Assembly: GCA_036554605.1 (NCBI GenBank)
Contig: DATBMY010000212.1
Span: 1 to 11,276, forward strand
DNA length: 11,276 bases
Direction: 5' to 3'
Origin: DATBMY01 sp036554605
Lineage (GTDB): Bacteria > Acidobacteriota > Blastocatellia > UBA7656
Each line of letters starts with the position of its first letter. Position 1 is the first letter of the stretch. Below, in pieces: positions 1-6,654 of this stretch. The notes below the pieces were generated by a model, which worked only from the letters and a program-made list of their open reading frames with translations, ran no database searches and was not told where the DNA came from. The position numbers and the translations under genes were made by a program.

Positions 1-618
1 CGATTCACCCGGCACAGAGATGCCAAAGTATCTCTCGACTTCCTGCTTCGTCTCCTGGCTGAAATTTCCGGGCCAAATCCTCTCTACTCTCCCGCGGCTG
101 TCTATTACTATGGTCTGGGGCGCCAGAGATAGTTTGTAACCCTCCCTCGTCTCATTATCGATATCTACGAATGTCTCTATGTCCAGACCGCTAGACCCGA
201 GAAATGTCCGGGTCTTACTACTGTCATCAAGGTTGATCCCGAAAACCTGATATTGATTGCGAGCGCAGGCCGCTTTTATCTCTCTCCAGTAGGGAAGAAC
301 CTGCTCACACGAGGGACACTGGGTCGAGAAGGCCAAAAGCACGGTCATGGCGCTATCCGCATAGTTTACTTCCTGCCGCTGGCCAGATAGAACTCTGGCC
401 GCAAGTGGCGGCACTTGCTGTCCCGGTTTGAGCAGGTTGGGCGGTTTGTTGCCCATCCCGGCGATAGTGGCTTTAAGCTCCTGGTTCTGCTTTATCAATA
501 ACCAGTTGGCAATGCAGAGGCCGGCGATAAACAACACTATTATGATTTGCATGACTCTACGACCTGAAAACAACGCAGGGCGCTCTGACGCTTTATGCTC
601 TGTCATGCTGTCTACCAT
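1..618 (-). CDS. Membrane-anchored TlpA/thioredoxin-like redox protein (C-terminus off the window)
   Basis: Translating the minus strand from ATG at 618-616 gives 206 residues with no stop before the window edge, so the 3' end is missing. A short cytoplasmic N-terminus is followed by one hydrophobic segment (about residues 23-42). A thioredoxin-like domain comes next, with a CPSC redox motif at residues 101-104, a likely cis-proline in the APQT stretch (P167), and a WPG near the end. Single-span anchored proteins of this kind (TlpA, ResA, MauD-like) face the periplasm and reduce or isomerise disulfides, for example during cytochrome c maturation. The substrate cannot be inferred here. GGAGAG at 633-628 lies 9 nt from the ATG and supports this start; a second ATG at 606 is less well placed. 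The gene diverges from the repair operon. Its base composition is visibly less GC-rich than that of the rest of the window. The family is clear; the exact role is not. Confidence 0.85.
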   Translation of the reverse strand, partial: MVDSMTEHKASERPALFSGRRVMQIIIVLFIAGLCIANWLLIKQNQELKATIAGMGNKPPNLLKPGQQVPPLAARVLSGQRQEVNYADSAMTVLLAFSTQCPSCEQVLPYWREIKAACARNQYQVFGINLDDSSKTRTFLGSSGLDIETFVDIDNETREGYKLSLAPQTIVIDSRGRVERIWPGNFSQETKQEVERYFGISVPGES

Positions 619-706
619 GATCTTTAACTCTCCGCCTCCAGGTCGCGCCTTTGACTGGCCTCCCAGACTCTGTTGAACAACCGATGGCTAGGTAATAAAT
701 GTCGCA

Positions 707-735
707 ATATTAGAGACGATAACTTTGGATGTCAA
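707..735 (-). promoter_or_regulatory. Sigma70-type promoter for the thioredoxin-like gene
   Basis: Reading the minus strand, a perfect TTGACA (-35, 735-730) is followed by a 17-nt spacer and TAATAT (-10, 712-707). Spacing is ideal. The predicted transcript start is near 700, giving a leader of about 80 nt before the ATG at 618. The -35 box overlaps the left arm of the inverted repeat at 727-751. Confidence 0.6.
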
Positions 736-751
736 GGGGTCGTCGACATCC
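727..751. repeat. Inverted repeat between divergent promoters (candidate operator)
   Basis: GGATGTC (727-733) and its exact reverse complement GACATCC (745-751) are separated by 11 nt. The repeat overlaps the -35 box of the leftward promoter and sits roughly 36-60 nt upstream of the predicted rightward transcript start. That is a typical position for a regulator that represses one direction or activates the other. The binding protein is unknown. A chance occurrence is possible. Confidence 0.4.
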
Positions 752-771
752 CCGCGAGGATGCACGCTGTA

Positions 772-780
772 TGCTATAAT
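772..780 (+). promoter_or_regulatory. Extended -10 promoter for the repair operon
   Basis: TG-C-TATAAT at 772-780 is a perfect extended -10 element. No convincing -35 box lies 16-18 nt upstream, which is common for extended -10 promoters or activator-dependent ones. The predicted start is near 787, leaving a leader of about 23 nt before the TTG start at 810. This is probably the head promoter of the rightward gene series. Confidence 0.6.
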
Positions 781-797
781 TTTTTCGGCCAAAGAAA

Positions 798-803
798 GAG
801 GAG
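798..803 (+). promoter_or_regulatory. Ribosome binding site that decides a TTG start
   Basis: GAGGAG lies 6 nt before the TTG at 810. An ATG at 805 is only 1 nt from this site and opens a two-codon frame (ATG TCT TGA), so it cannot start the gene. The spacing therefore supports TTG at 810. Confidence 0.7.
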
Positions 804-809
804 AATGTC

Positions 810-1832
810 TTGAGAGTAGTTTATGATCGCGGAATTTATCTGCCCGAAATAGAGCTATGGATGGACGCGACGCGCCCGCGCGCGCTCTCCGTCATATCAC
901 ACGCGCACGCGGACCACATTCAAAGTCACAAGGAAATAATCGCAACCCCGGCGACCGCGAAGATATTCGAGCACCGCGTAAAGCCGACAGATTCCATTTT
1001 GCTGGACTTTTTCGATAAGCGCGATTTTGGCGCCTACAGCCTGACTTTTTATCCGGCGGGCCACTGCCTTGGCTCGGCGCAGACCTTGATCGAGTATAAG
1101 GGCCACAGGCTTGTTTATACGGGCGATTTCAAGTTGAGGACGGGGCTCTCGTGCGAGCCGCCCGAGATTGTCGCGTGCGACACGCTGTTGATTGACTGCA
1201 CGTTCGGGCAGCCGCATTTCATATTCCCGAGCGAGGATGAGATCAGGCAAGAGCTTTACGACCATATTGATCGCGCATTCTTTCAGGGAATGCAGCCAGT
1301 CGTCTTTGGCTACTCGCTCGGCAAGAGCCAGGAAGCATTAAAGATTCTTCTGAAGGGCGGCTATTCGGTCGCGGTGCACGATTCGGTAATGGCGATTGTC
1401 GATATTTACCGCGAGATGGGGATCGAGTTCGAGGGCGATTATCGACTGCTCGATTTTGAAGATACGGACGGGCTTGTGGCGCTGATGCCGCCGGGGGCGC
1501 GCCGCTCCGCGCGCATGTACGCGATAACAAACCCCTACACGATATATCTGAGCGGGTGGGGCATGGACGAGAAGGCGCGCTACCGATACAGGGCGGACTC
1601 GGTGCTGCCTATGTCGGACCACGCGGGCTTTGACGATCTTGAGCGATACGTGGAAGAGTCCGGCGCGCGAAAAGTCTATACGCTCTACGGCGATCATTAC
1701 TTCGCCTCGCACCTGCGGCGGCGGGGCATCGATGCCGAGCACCTTCATCCTATCAGCCGCGAAGCCTCGATCCCGGCTTCGCGCAAGAAGAAGTCCGACG
1801 AGCTGACGCTAAATCTTTTTGAGACCGTATGA
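810..1832 (+). CDS. Metallo-beta-lactamase/beta-CASP putative DNA exonuclease, ligase-associated type
   Basis: A 340-residue metallo-beta-lactamase-fold protein. Metal-binding signatures are visible in order: HAHADH (31-36, giving H31, H33, D35, H36), PAGHCLGSA (H85), TGDF (D106), and a late SDH (D270-H271). A GYSLGKSQE segment (167-175) and the closing SDHAGFDDL match the layout of the family annotated as 'putative exonuclease, DNA ligase-associated', which is related to CPSF-type beta-CASP nucleases. That family normally sits beside an ATP-dependent ligase, a DEXH helicase and a phosphoesterase. Here the ligase two genes downstream is NAD-dependent LigA. Nuclease activity is inferred from the fold, and RNA could also be a substrate. 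The C-terminal 20 residues are lysine-rich and end in ELTLNLF (331-337), which resembles a clamp-binding hexapeptide. The TTG start is fixed by the ribosome binding site at 798-803. Confidence 0.82.
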   Translation: MRVVYDRGIYLPEIELWMDATRPRALSVISHAHADHIQSHKEIIATPATAKIFEHRVKPTDSILLDFFDKRDFGAYSLTFYPAGHCLGSAQTLIEYKGHRLVYTGDFKLRTGLSCEPPEIVACDTLLIDCTFGQPHFIFPSEDEIRQELYDHIDRAFFQGMQPVVFGYSLGKSQEALKILLKGGYSVAVHDSVMAIVDIYREMGIEFEGDYRLLDFEDTDGLVALMPPGARRSARMYAITNPYTIYLSGWGMDEKARYRYRADSVLPMSDHAGFDDLERYVEESGARKVYTLYGDHYFASHLRRRGIDAEHLHPISREASIPASRKKKSDELTLNLFETV

Positions 1833-1858
1833 GCGCGATTTAAGACCCGGGAGGCATA

Positions 1859-2371
1859 TTGGCTACAGTAGAGATAATAGGGGCGGAGTTTGAGCTGATA
1901 CACAACAATCTGATGGAAGTGCTTGACCTCATCCCGGGCGAGCGCCTCTACTGGAAGCCGTTTGAAAGCGAGAGCTTTATAAGGGTCTATTCCTGCGGCG
2001 AGCTGATAAGTCACATCGGCGGCAGCATGGAGTATGCCTTTAATGGGATCACGAGTAATTTCTGGGAAGAGCCGTTCGAATGGATCACGCGCGAAGTGCT
2101 ACCCGACGCGCGGGCGATCAAAGGCTATCTGGAAGAGACGGCCCGCGTTCGGCAGGTGGCATTTTCGAGGCTGACGGACGAGGACATGCCCAAGAAGGTA
2201 TACTTTCCTGACGCAAGCGAGACGACCATCGGCGAGATACTTTTGACTACGCTCGCGCACGCCTCGCATCACCGCGGGCAGGTCTATGCTTACGTCCATC
2301 TTTTCTCCGGCGCGCGCCTTCCGGCGACCGGGACGCGCGGGTACAGGGTAAGGGAAAAGGTCGATGGTTGA
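1859..2371 (+). CDS. DinB-family four-helix protein (putative metal-dependent enzyme)
   Basis: A 170-residue protein of the DinB/YfiT fold: a four-helix bundle with a His triad that usually binds a divalent metal. The expected residues are present: H52 after the second helix, and H134 and H138 in an HASHHRGQ motif near the C-terminus, which is the family hallmark. DinB proteins were first noticed as damage-inducible genes in Bacillus. Characterised relatives include thiol-dependent S-transferases such as bacillithiol transferases, but most members have no known reaction. It starts at TTG 1859 with CGGGAGG just upstream (4-nt spacing, slightly short). It lies 26 nt after the nuclease gene and 43 nt before ligA, so it is probably co-transcribed with them. 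It is not the error-prone polymerase IV that shares the name dinB in E. coli. Confidence 0.85.
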   Translation: MATVEIIGAEFELIHNNLMEVLDLIPGERLYWKPFESESFIRVYSCGELISHIGGSMEYAFNGITSNFWEEPFEWITREVLPDARAIKGYLEETARVRQVAFSRLTDEDMPKKVYFPDASETTIGEILLTTLAHASHHRGQVYAYVHLFSGARLPATGTRGYRVREKVDG

Positions 2372-2382
2372 AGCAGCGCGGT

Positions 2383-2404
2383 TTTCATATCTGGAGATTT
2401 GAAA
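2383..2404. repeat. Near-perfect 22-bp palindrome just upstream of ligA
   Basis: TTTCATATCT-GG-AGATTTGAAA has 9 of 10 arm positions complementary around a 2-nt centre. It lies 10 nt before the ligA ATG and contains the only GGAGA nearby (2393-2397), which is too far from the ATG (17 nt) to be a normal ribosome binding site. It could be a protein operator or a weak RNA hairpin controlling ligA. It matches neither the E. coli nor the Bacillus LexA box. Confidence 0.35.
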
Positions 2405-2414
2405 TCAACCGGAC

Positions 2415-4619
2415 ATGGCAAGAAAGACGGAACGAGCGCACGACGAGATAACACGCCTCAGAGAATTAATACGCTATCACGACGAGCGATACTACACTCA
2501 AAGCGACCCCGAGATAAGCGACTACGAATACGACCAGCTGCTCGCGCGCCTGCGCGAGCTTGAGGAGGCTCACCCGGAGCTCATAACGCCGGACTCTCCC
2601 ACGCAGCGCGTCTCGGGCCAGCCGTCGGAAGGGTTTGAGAAGTACGTTCACCGCCGGGCGATGCTTTCGCTCGATAATACATATTCGATTGACGACCTGC
2701 GCGAATGGGACCGCCGCGTATTGCGTGGGGTCGGCCGCGAGCGAGTCGGGTACGTGACCGAGCTTAAGATTGACGGCCTGAGCATCTCAGCCATCTACGA
2801 AGAGGGAATGCTCGGGCGCGGCGTGACGCGCGGCGACGGGATGATAGGCGAAGACGTCACGCAGAACGTTCGCACGATACGCTCGCTCCCGCTAAGGGTT
2901 CGCCCGGAGGCGTTTGCGCGCCAGGAGCCCGCGAAAGCGAAAGGCGGGGCCAGATCCAGAAGCGGGCAAAAGCGCGCGCGGGCCGCCCAGGCATCGCTCT
3001 TTTCCGAAGCGCTCCCCAGCGGGACCGCGCCACGCGAGATCGAGGTGCGAGGCGAAGTCTTTTTGCCGAACGATGAGTTCAGGCGAATAAATGCCGAGCG
3101 CGCCGAGGACGGGCTGCCGCTCTTTGCTAATCCGCGCAACGCCGCGTCCGGCACGATGAAGTCTCTCGACCCGCGCGTGGCGGCCGAGCGACGACTGGAC
3201 ATATTCTGCTACGACCTGATCTTCGATGGGCAAAAACCTTTCGCCACGCACTGGGACTCCCTGGAATGGCTTTCCAGAGCCGGTTTCAAGGTTAACCCTC
3301 TCCGCCGCCTCTGCGCCTCGATAGACGACGTGATCGCTTTCTGCGATCAATGGGGCGAGCAGCGCGACTCGCTCGGCTACGAGATTGACGGCGTCGTTGT
3401 GAAGGTCAATAGCGTCGCGCTCCAAGACGAGCTCGGGTTTACGTCGAAAGCGCCGAGATGGGCCGTGGCATACAAGTTTGCGGCCAGGCAGGCCACGACG
3501 AAGCTTTACGACGTGACGGTTCAGGTCGGGCGAGTCGGAACGCTCACGCCGGTCGCGGAGCTTGAGCCGGTGCTGCTGGCCGGCACTACAGTCTCGCGCG
3601 CGTCGCTGCATAACGAGGACCAGATTCGCAGGCTCGGGGTGATGATCGGCGATTACGTATTGATCGAAAAGAGCGGCGAGATCATTCCGCAGGTCGTCAA
3701 GGTCATTGAATCGCGTCGCAAGGGGAGAGAGAAAGAGCTGCGCGAGTTTCGCATGCCGGTCGAGTGCCCTGTCTGCGGCGAGATGGTAGTCAGGACGCCG
3801 GGCGAAGTCGCCTGGCGGTGCGTCAACTCGACCTGCCCGGCCAGGCTCAAGGCCGGGCTGAAACAGTTCGCATCACGCCGCGCCATGCGCATTGAAGGAT
3901 TGGGCGAGGCGCTGATCGACCAGCTCATATCGGTCCGGGCTGTTAAAAGCGACGAGGGCGAGCCGCTGCTCGGCCCCGAGGGGGTCGCTGAAACGCTCGG
4001 CCCGCTGGTAAGGGATTTCGCCGACCTGTATAAACTGAAAGAGAAGAGAGATGAATTGATAGCGCTTGAGAGGATGGGCGAAAAGTCCGTCGATAACCTG
4101 CTTGCGCAGATCGAAGAGAGCCGCGACAACGATCTTCCGCGGCTCATATATGGACTCGGGATACGACATGTCGGAGAGCGCACGGCGCGGATACTTTCCG
4201 ACCAGTTCGATTCGATCGACGAGTTGATGAATGCGAGCGAAGAGCGGCTGGGGTCGATTTTCGAGATCGGTCCGATAGTCGCCGCTTCTATCGCCGAATG
4301 GTTTCGCGAGCCGCGCAATCGCGAGCTGATCCTGCGGCTGGAGAAAGCCGGGGTAAACACCAGGCGCAAGCAGCAGCGCAAGGCCGCAAAGCGAAATCTC
4401 GAAGGCAAACAGTTCGTGTTGACGGGGAAGCTCTCGCGCTTTACGCGCGACGATGCGCGGCAGATGATCGAACAGCGAGGGGGGCGCGTGACGGGCTCAG
4501 TCACTAAGAAGACGGATTATCTGGTCGTGGGCGAGGACCCGGGATCGAAGCTCGACCGCGCCCGCGAGCTTAAAGTCCAGGTGCTCGACGAGCAGGGATT
4601 TCTCGACCTGCTTGCATGA
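2415..4619 (+). CDS. ligA: NAD-dependent DNA ligase LigA with unusual inserts
   Basis: Seals 3'-OH/5'-phosphate nicks during replication and repair, using NAD+ to adenylate its catalytic lysine. At 734 residues it is longer than the usual 650-700. Visible in order: the N-terminal Ia region with the YYTQSDPEISDYEYD stretch; the adenylation motif KIDG (K118-G121); the oligonucleotide-binding region with QVGRVGTLTPVAEL (370-383); a four-cysteine zinc finger (C451, C454, C469, C474); helix-hairpin-helix repeats including YGLGIRHVGERT (579-590); and a C-terminal BRCT domain (about 660-734). Two stretches exceed the family pattern. One is a basic Ala/Gly/Arg/Lys-rich insert at about 165-207 within the adenylation domain, containing QASLF (192-196). 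The other is an acidic insert at about 511-532. An in-frame stop at 2400 leaves ATG 2415 as the only possible start. Identification is certain; the role of the inserts is unknown. Confidence 0.98.
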   Translation: MARKTERAHDEITRLRELIRYHDERYYTQSDPEISDYEYDQLLARLRELEEAHPELITPDSPTQRVSGQPSEGFEKYVHRRAMLSLDNTYSIDDLREWDRRVLRGVGRERVGYVTELKIDGLSISAIYEEGMLGRGVTRGDGMIGEDVTQNVRTIRSLPLRVRPEAFARQEPAKAKGGARSRSGQKRARAAQASLFSEALPSGTAPREIEVRGEVFLPNDEFRRINAERAEDGLPLFANPRNAASGTMKSLDPRVAAERRLDIFCYDLIFDGQKPFATHWDSLEWLSRAGFKVNPLRRLCASIDDVIAFCDQWGEQRDSLGYEIDGVVVKVNSVALQDELGFTSKAPRWAVAYKFAARQATTKLYDVTVQVGRVGTLTPVAELEPVLLAGTTVSRASLHNEDQIRRLGVMIGDYVLIEKSGEIIPQVVKVIESRRKGREKELREFRMPVECPVCGEMVVRTPGEVAWRCVNSTCPARLKAGLKQFASRRAMRIEGLGEALIDQLISVRAVKSDEGEPLLGPEGVAETLGPLVRDFADLYKLKEKRDELIALERMGEKSVDNLLAQIEESRDNDLPRLIYGLGIRHVGERTARILSDQFDSIDELMNASEERLGSIFEIGPIVAASIAEWFREPRNRELILRLEKAGVNTRRKQQRKAAKRNLEGKQFVLTGKLSRFTRDDARQMIEQRGGRVTGSVTKKTDYLVVGEDPGSKLDRARELKVQVLDEQGFLDLLA

Positions 4620-4625
4620 CGCTTT

Positions 4626-5705
4626 GTGAAAATGACCGACTCTTATGAAGTAGAGATACAAGACGTCACCAGGAGGTTCGGCGACCTAACCGCCGTCGAA
4701 TCGATATCGCTCCAGGTCGGGCGCGGCGAATTTCTCACGCTGCTTGGCCCTTCTGGGTGCGGCAAGACGACTCTGCTCAGGATGATCGCCGGGTTCGAGA
4801 CCCCCGACAAGGGGCGCGTGCTGCTGGGCGGCAACGATGTTACCGATCTCCCCCCTTTCCGCCGCGACGTGACTACGGTATTTCAGCAATACGCGCTCTT
4901 TCCTCATTTAAACGTTTTCGATAACGTCTCATTCGGGCTTGAGCGGCGGCGCACGCCGCCGAGCGAGATAAAGCGGCGCGTAGCGGATGCGCTCGATCTT
5001 GTCCGCCTCGCGGGTCTCGACGACCGGCGCATAGACGAGCTGTCGGGCGGGCAGCAGCAGCGTGTGGCGCTTGCCCGCTCGCTTGTTCTCGAGCCGCGCG
5101 TGCTGCTGCTGGACGAGCCGCTCGCCGCGCTTGATTTTAAGCTTCGCAAACAGATGCAGGTCGAGCTGAAGAATTTGCAGCGGCGGCTCGGCATAAGCTT
5201 CATATACGTGACGCACGATCAGGAAGAGGCGCTGACGATGAGCGACCGAATAGTTGTGATGAACGCGGGCCGCGTAGAGCAGGTGGGGAGCGCGGAAGAG
5301 GTTTATGAGCGGCCGGCGACGGAGTTTGTCGCCGGATTCATCGGCATCTCTAATATCATCGAGGGCGTTGTCGAATCGACTATAGAAGACAGGACGATTA
5401 TTAAAATAGGCAAGGCGCGAATGGGCGCATTCGGGAGCGGCGCGAGCGCAGGCCGGCGAGCGCGTGTGCTCGTGAGGCCGGAAAAGATCATATTGTCGGA
5501 TACCGAAACGGAAGATTGCATTGTCGGACGAATCGAATCGGCCATATATCTGGGCGATTCGACACAGCTGCGCGTAAGCATCGACGGCGCGCAGCAGATA
5601 ACCATCGTCGAGCAGAACCGCAACCGGAGCGCCTCTTCGCGAAAGCGCGAGGGAGATGTAGTCTGGCTTGGTTGGGAGCCGGAAAACGCATTGCTGTTTC
5701 AATGA
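4626..5705 (+). CDS. potA: ABC transporter ATPase, PotA-like (spermidine/putrescine-type importer)
   Basis: The 359-residue ATPase subunit of an ABC importer. All nucleotide-binding motifs are intact: Walker A GPSGCGKTT (41-49), Q-loop FQQYALFPHL (from 86), signature LSGGQQQR (139-146), Walker B LLLDEP (160-165) with D-loop ALD, and switch histidine H197 in THDQEEA. The C-terminal 120 residues look like the TOBE regulatory domain found in PotA, MalK and FbpC. The PotA assignment rests on sequence style and on the adjacent PotB-like permease; other polyamine, thiamine or iron-type importers look similar. GTG at 4626 lies 6 nt after the ligA stop, and an ATG two codons later (4632) is an equally possible start. 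Neither has a clear ribosome binding site, so translation may be coupled to ligA. Confidence 0.9.
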   Translation: MKMTDSYEVEIQDVTRRFGDLTAVESISLQVGRGEFLTLLGPSGCGKTTLLRMIAGFETPDKGRVLLGGNDVTDLPPFRRDVTTVFQQYALFPHLNVFDNVSFGLERRRTPPSEIKRRVADALDLVRLAGLDDRRIDELSGGQQQRVALARSLVLEPRVLLLDEPLAALDFKLRKQMQVELKNLQRRLGISFIYVTHDQEEALTMSDRIVVMNAGRVEQVGSAEEVYERPATEFVAGFIGISNIIEGVVESTIEDRTIIKIGKARMGAFGSGASAGRRARVLVRPEKIILSDTETEDCIVGRIESAIYLGDSTQLRVSIDGAQQITIVEQNRNRSASSRKREGDVVWLGWEPENALLFQ

Positions 5706-5714
5706 CCCGCGACT

Positions 5715-6590
5715 GTGGCAAATAAATCGAAAGCGCAAACTTTGACAAGAGCCGAAGGCGGGCGCGGATGGCTGTTCGCCCCGGCGCTTATGTGGCTATT
5801 GCTGTTTTTGGTTCTGCCGCTATTGATCGTCGTGGTCGTCAGCTTCGCGACCCGCGGCCCCTACGGAAAGACGATATATGATTTCACGCTCGACAACTAT
5901 CTTCGCGCGTTCGACCCGATTTATCTTTCCGCATACTGGAGGACAATCTGGATCGCGACGGCGACGACGGCGCTCTGCCTTCTGGTAAGCTATCCTGTGG
6001 CATACTACCTGGCGTTGCGCGCGCCGTCGCGGTGGAAGGCGATCCTGCTTGTCCTCACGGTCACTCCTTTCTGGACCAGCTTCTTGATAAGGACTTACGC
6101 GTGGATCGTGTTGCTGCGCAGCGAGGGCGTCATAAACTCGGCGCTTCAAAGCGCCGGGCTCATAACGGAATCGCTCAAACTGTTGCATACGGACCTGGCC
6201 GTGCTGATCGGGCAGGTTTATGGAGAGCTGCCCTTTATGATCCTGCCGATATACGTTGCGCTTGAGCGGCTGGACCCGAGGCTTCATGAAGCGGCCGAAG
6301 ATCTTGGCGCGAACCGCTTCTGGACTTTCATTAAGGTGACTCTTCCGCTGTCGCGGCCGGGCGTACTCGCGGGGGTGGCGCTGGTCTTTATCCCCTCGCT
6401 CGGCGCATTCATTACACCGGACCTGCTCGGAGGAGGGAAGTCGGCTATGATTGGCAGCCTGATACAGAACCAGTTTATGCAATTGGACCAGCCGTTCGGC
6501 TCGGCCTTTTCGCTCATACTGACGGCCGCCGTGCTTCTGCTCCTGGCCCTGGCCTTGAAGGCGGGCTTAAAATCGAAAGAGCTTGCTTGA
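5715..6590 (+). CDS. potB: ABC transporter permease, PotB-like
   Basis: A 291-residue inner-membrane permease with about six hydrophobic segments (roughly 20-44, 73-101, 107-127, 160-182, 212-236, 263-285). The EAA loop that contacts the ATPase is present as EAAEDLGA (192-199) followed by PLSRPG (211-216). The order and the conserved TPFWTSFLIRTYAW stretch (117-130) fit PotB-type polyamine permeases. It begins at GTG 5715, 9 nt after the potA stop, without a clear ribosome binding site. In known systems PotB pairs with PotC in the membrane and PotD outside. Neither follows here, because the next gene is a carbamoyltransferase. The partner subunits may be encoded elsewhere, or the locus may have lost them. 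Confidence 0.88.
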   Translation: MANKSKAQTLTRAEGGRGWLFAPALMWLLLFLVLPLLIVVVVSFATRGPYGKTIYDFTLDNYLRAFDPIYLSAYWRTIWIATATTALCLLVSYPVAYYLALRAPSRWKAILLVLTVTPFWTSFLIRTYAWIVLLRSEGVINSALQSAGLITESLKLLHTDLAVLIGQVYGELPFMILPIYVALERLDPRLHEAAEDLGANRFWTFIKVTLPLSRPGVLAGVALVFIPSLGAFITPDLLGGGKSAMIGSLIQNQFMQLDQPFGSAFSLILTAAVLLLLALALKAGLKSKELA

Positions 6591-6654
6591 AATGCGGGGT
6601 TGCGGGTGTTTAGTATGTATCCTCTATTTTAGAGCACTTGAGCGGACTTAACAG

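Noticed and set aside
428..676. 82-codon plus-strand frame at the left
   Set aside because: Lies opposite the thioredoxin-like gene, which has a clear CPSC motif, ribosome binding site and promoter.
2383..2404. Possible LexA/SOS box before ligA
   Set aside because: The palindrome fits neither the CTGT-N8-ACAG nor the GAAC-N4-GTTC consensus.
3653..4504. Long 283-codon open frame antisense to ligA
   Set aside because: Serine/arginine-rich translation with no recognisable domain, lying opposite the conserved zinc-finger and helix-hairpin-helix parts of LigA. Such shadow frames are expected in GC-rich DNA.
4929..5738. 269-codon open frame antisense to potA
   Set aside because: Arg/His-rich low-complexity translation over a fully conserved ATPase gene; no ribosome binding site or family motif.
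6600..6630. Promoter before the carbamoyltransferase gene (TTGCGG with TATTTT)
   Set aside because: The spacer is 19 nt and both boxes are weak; read-through from the upstream operon explains expression equally well.
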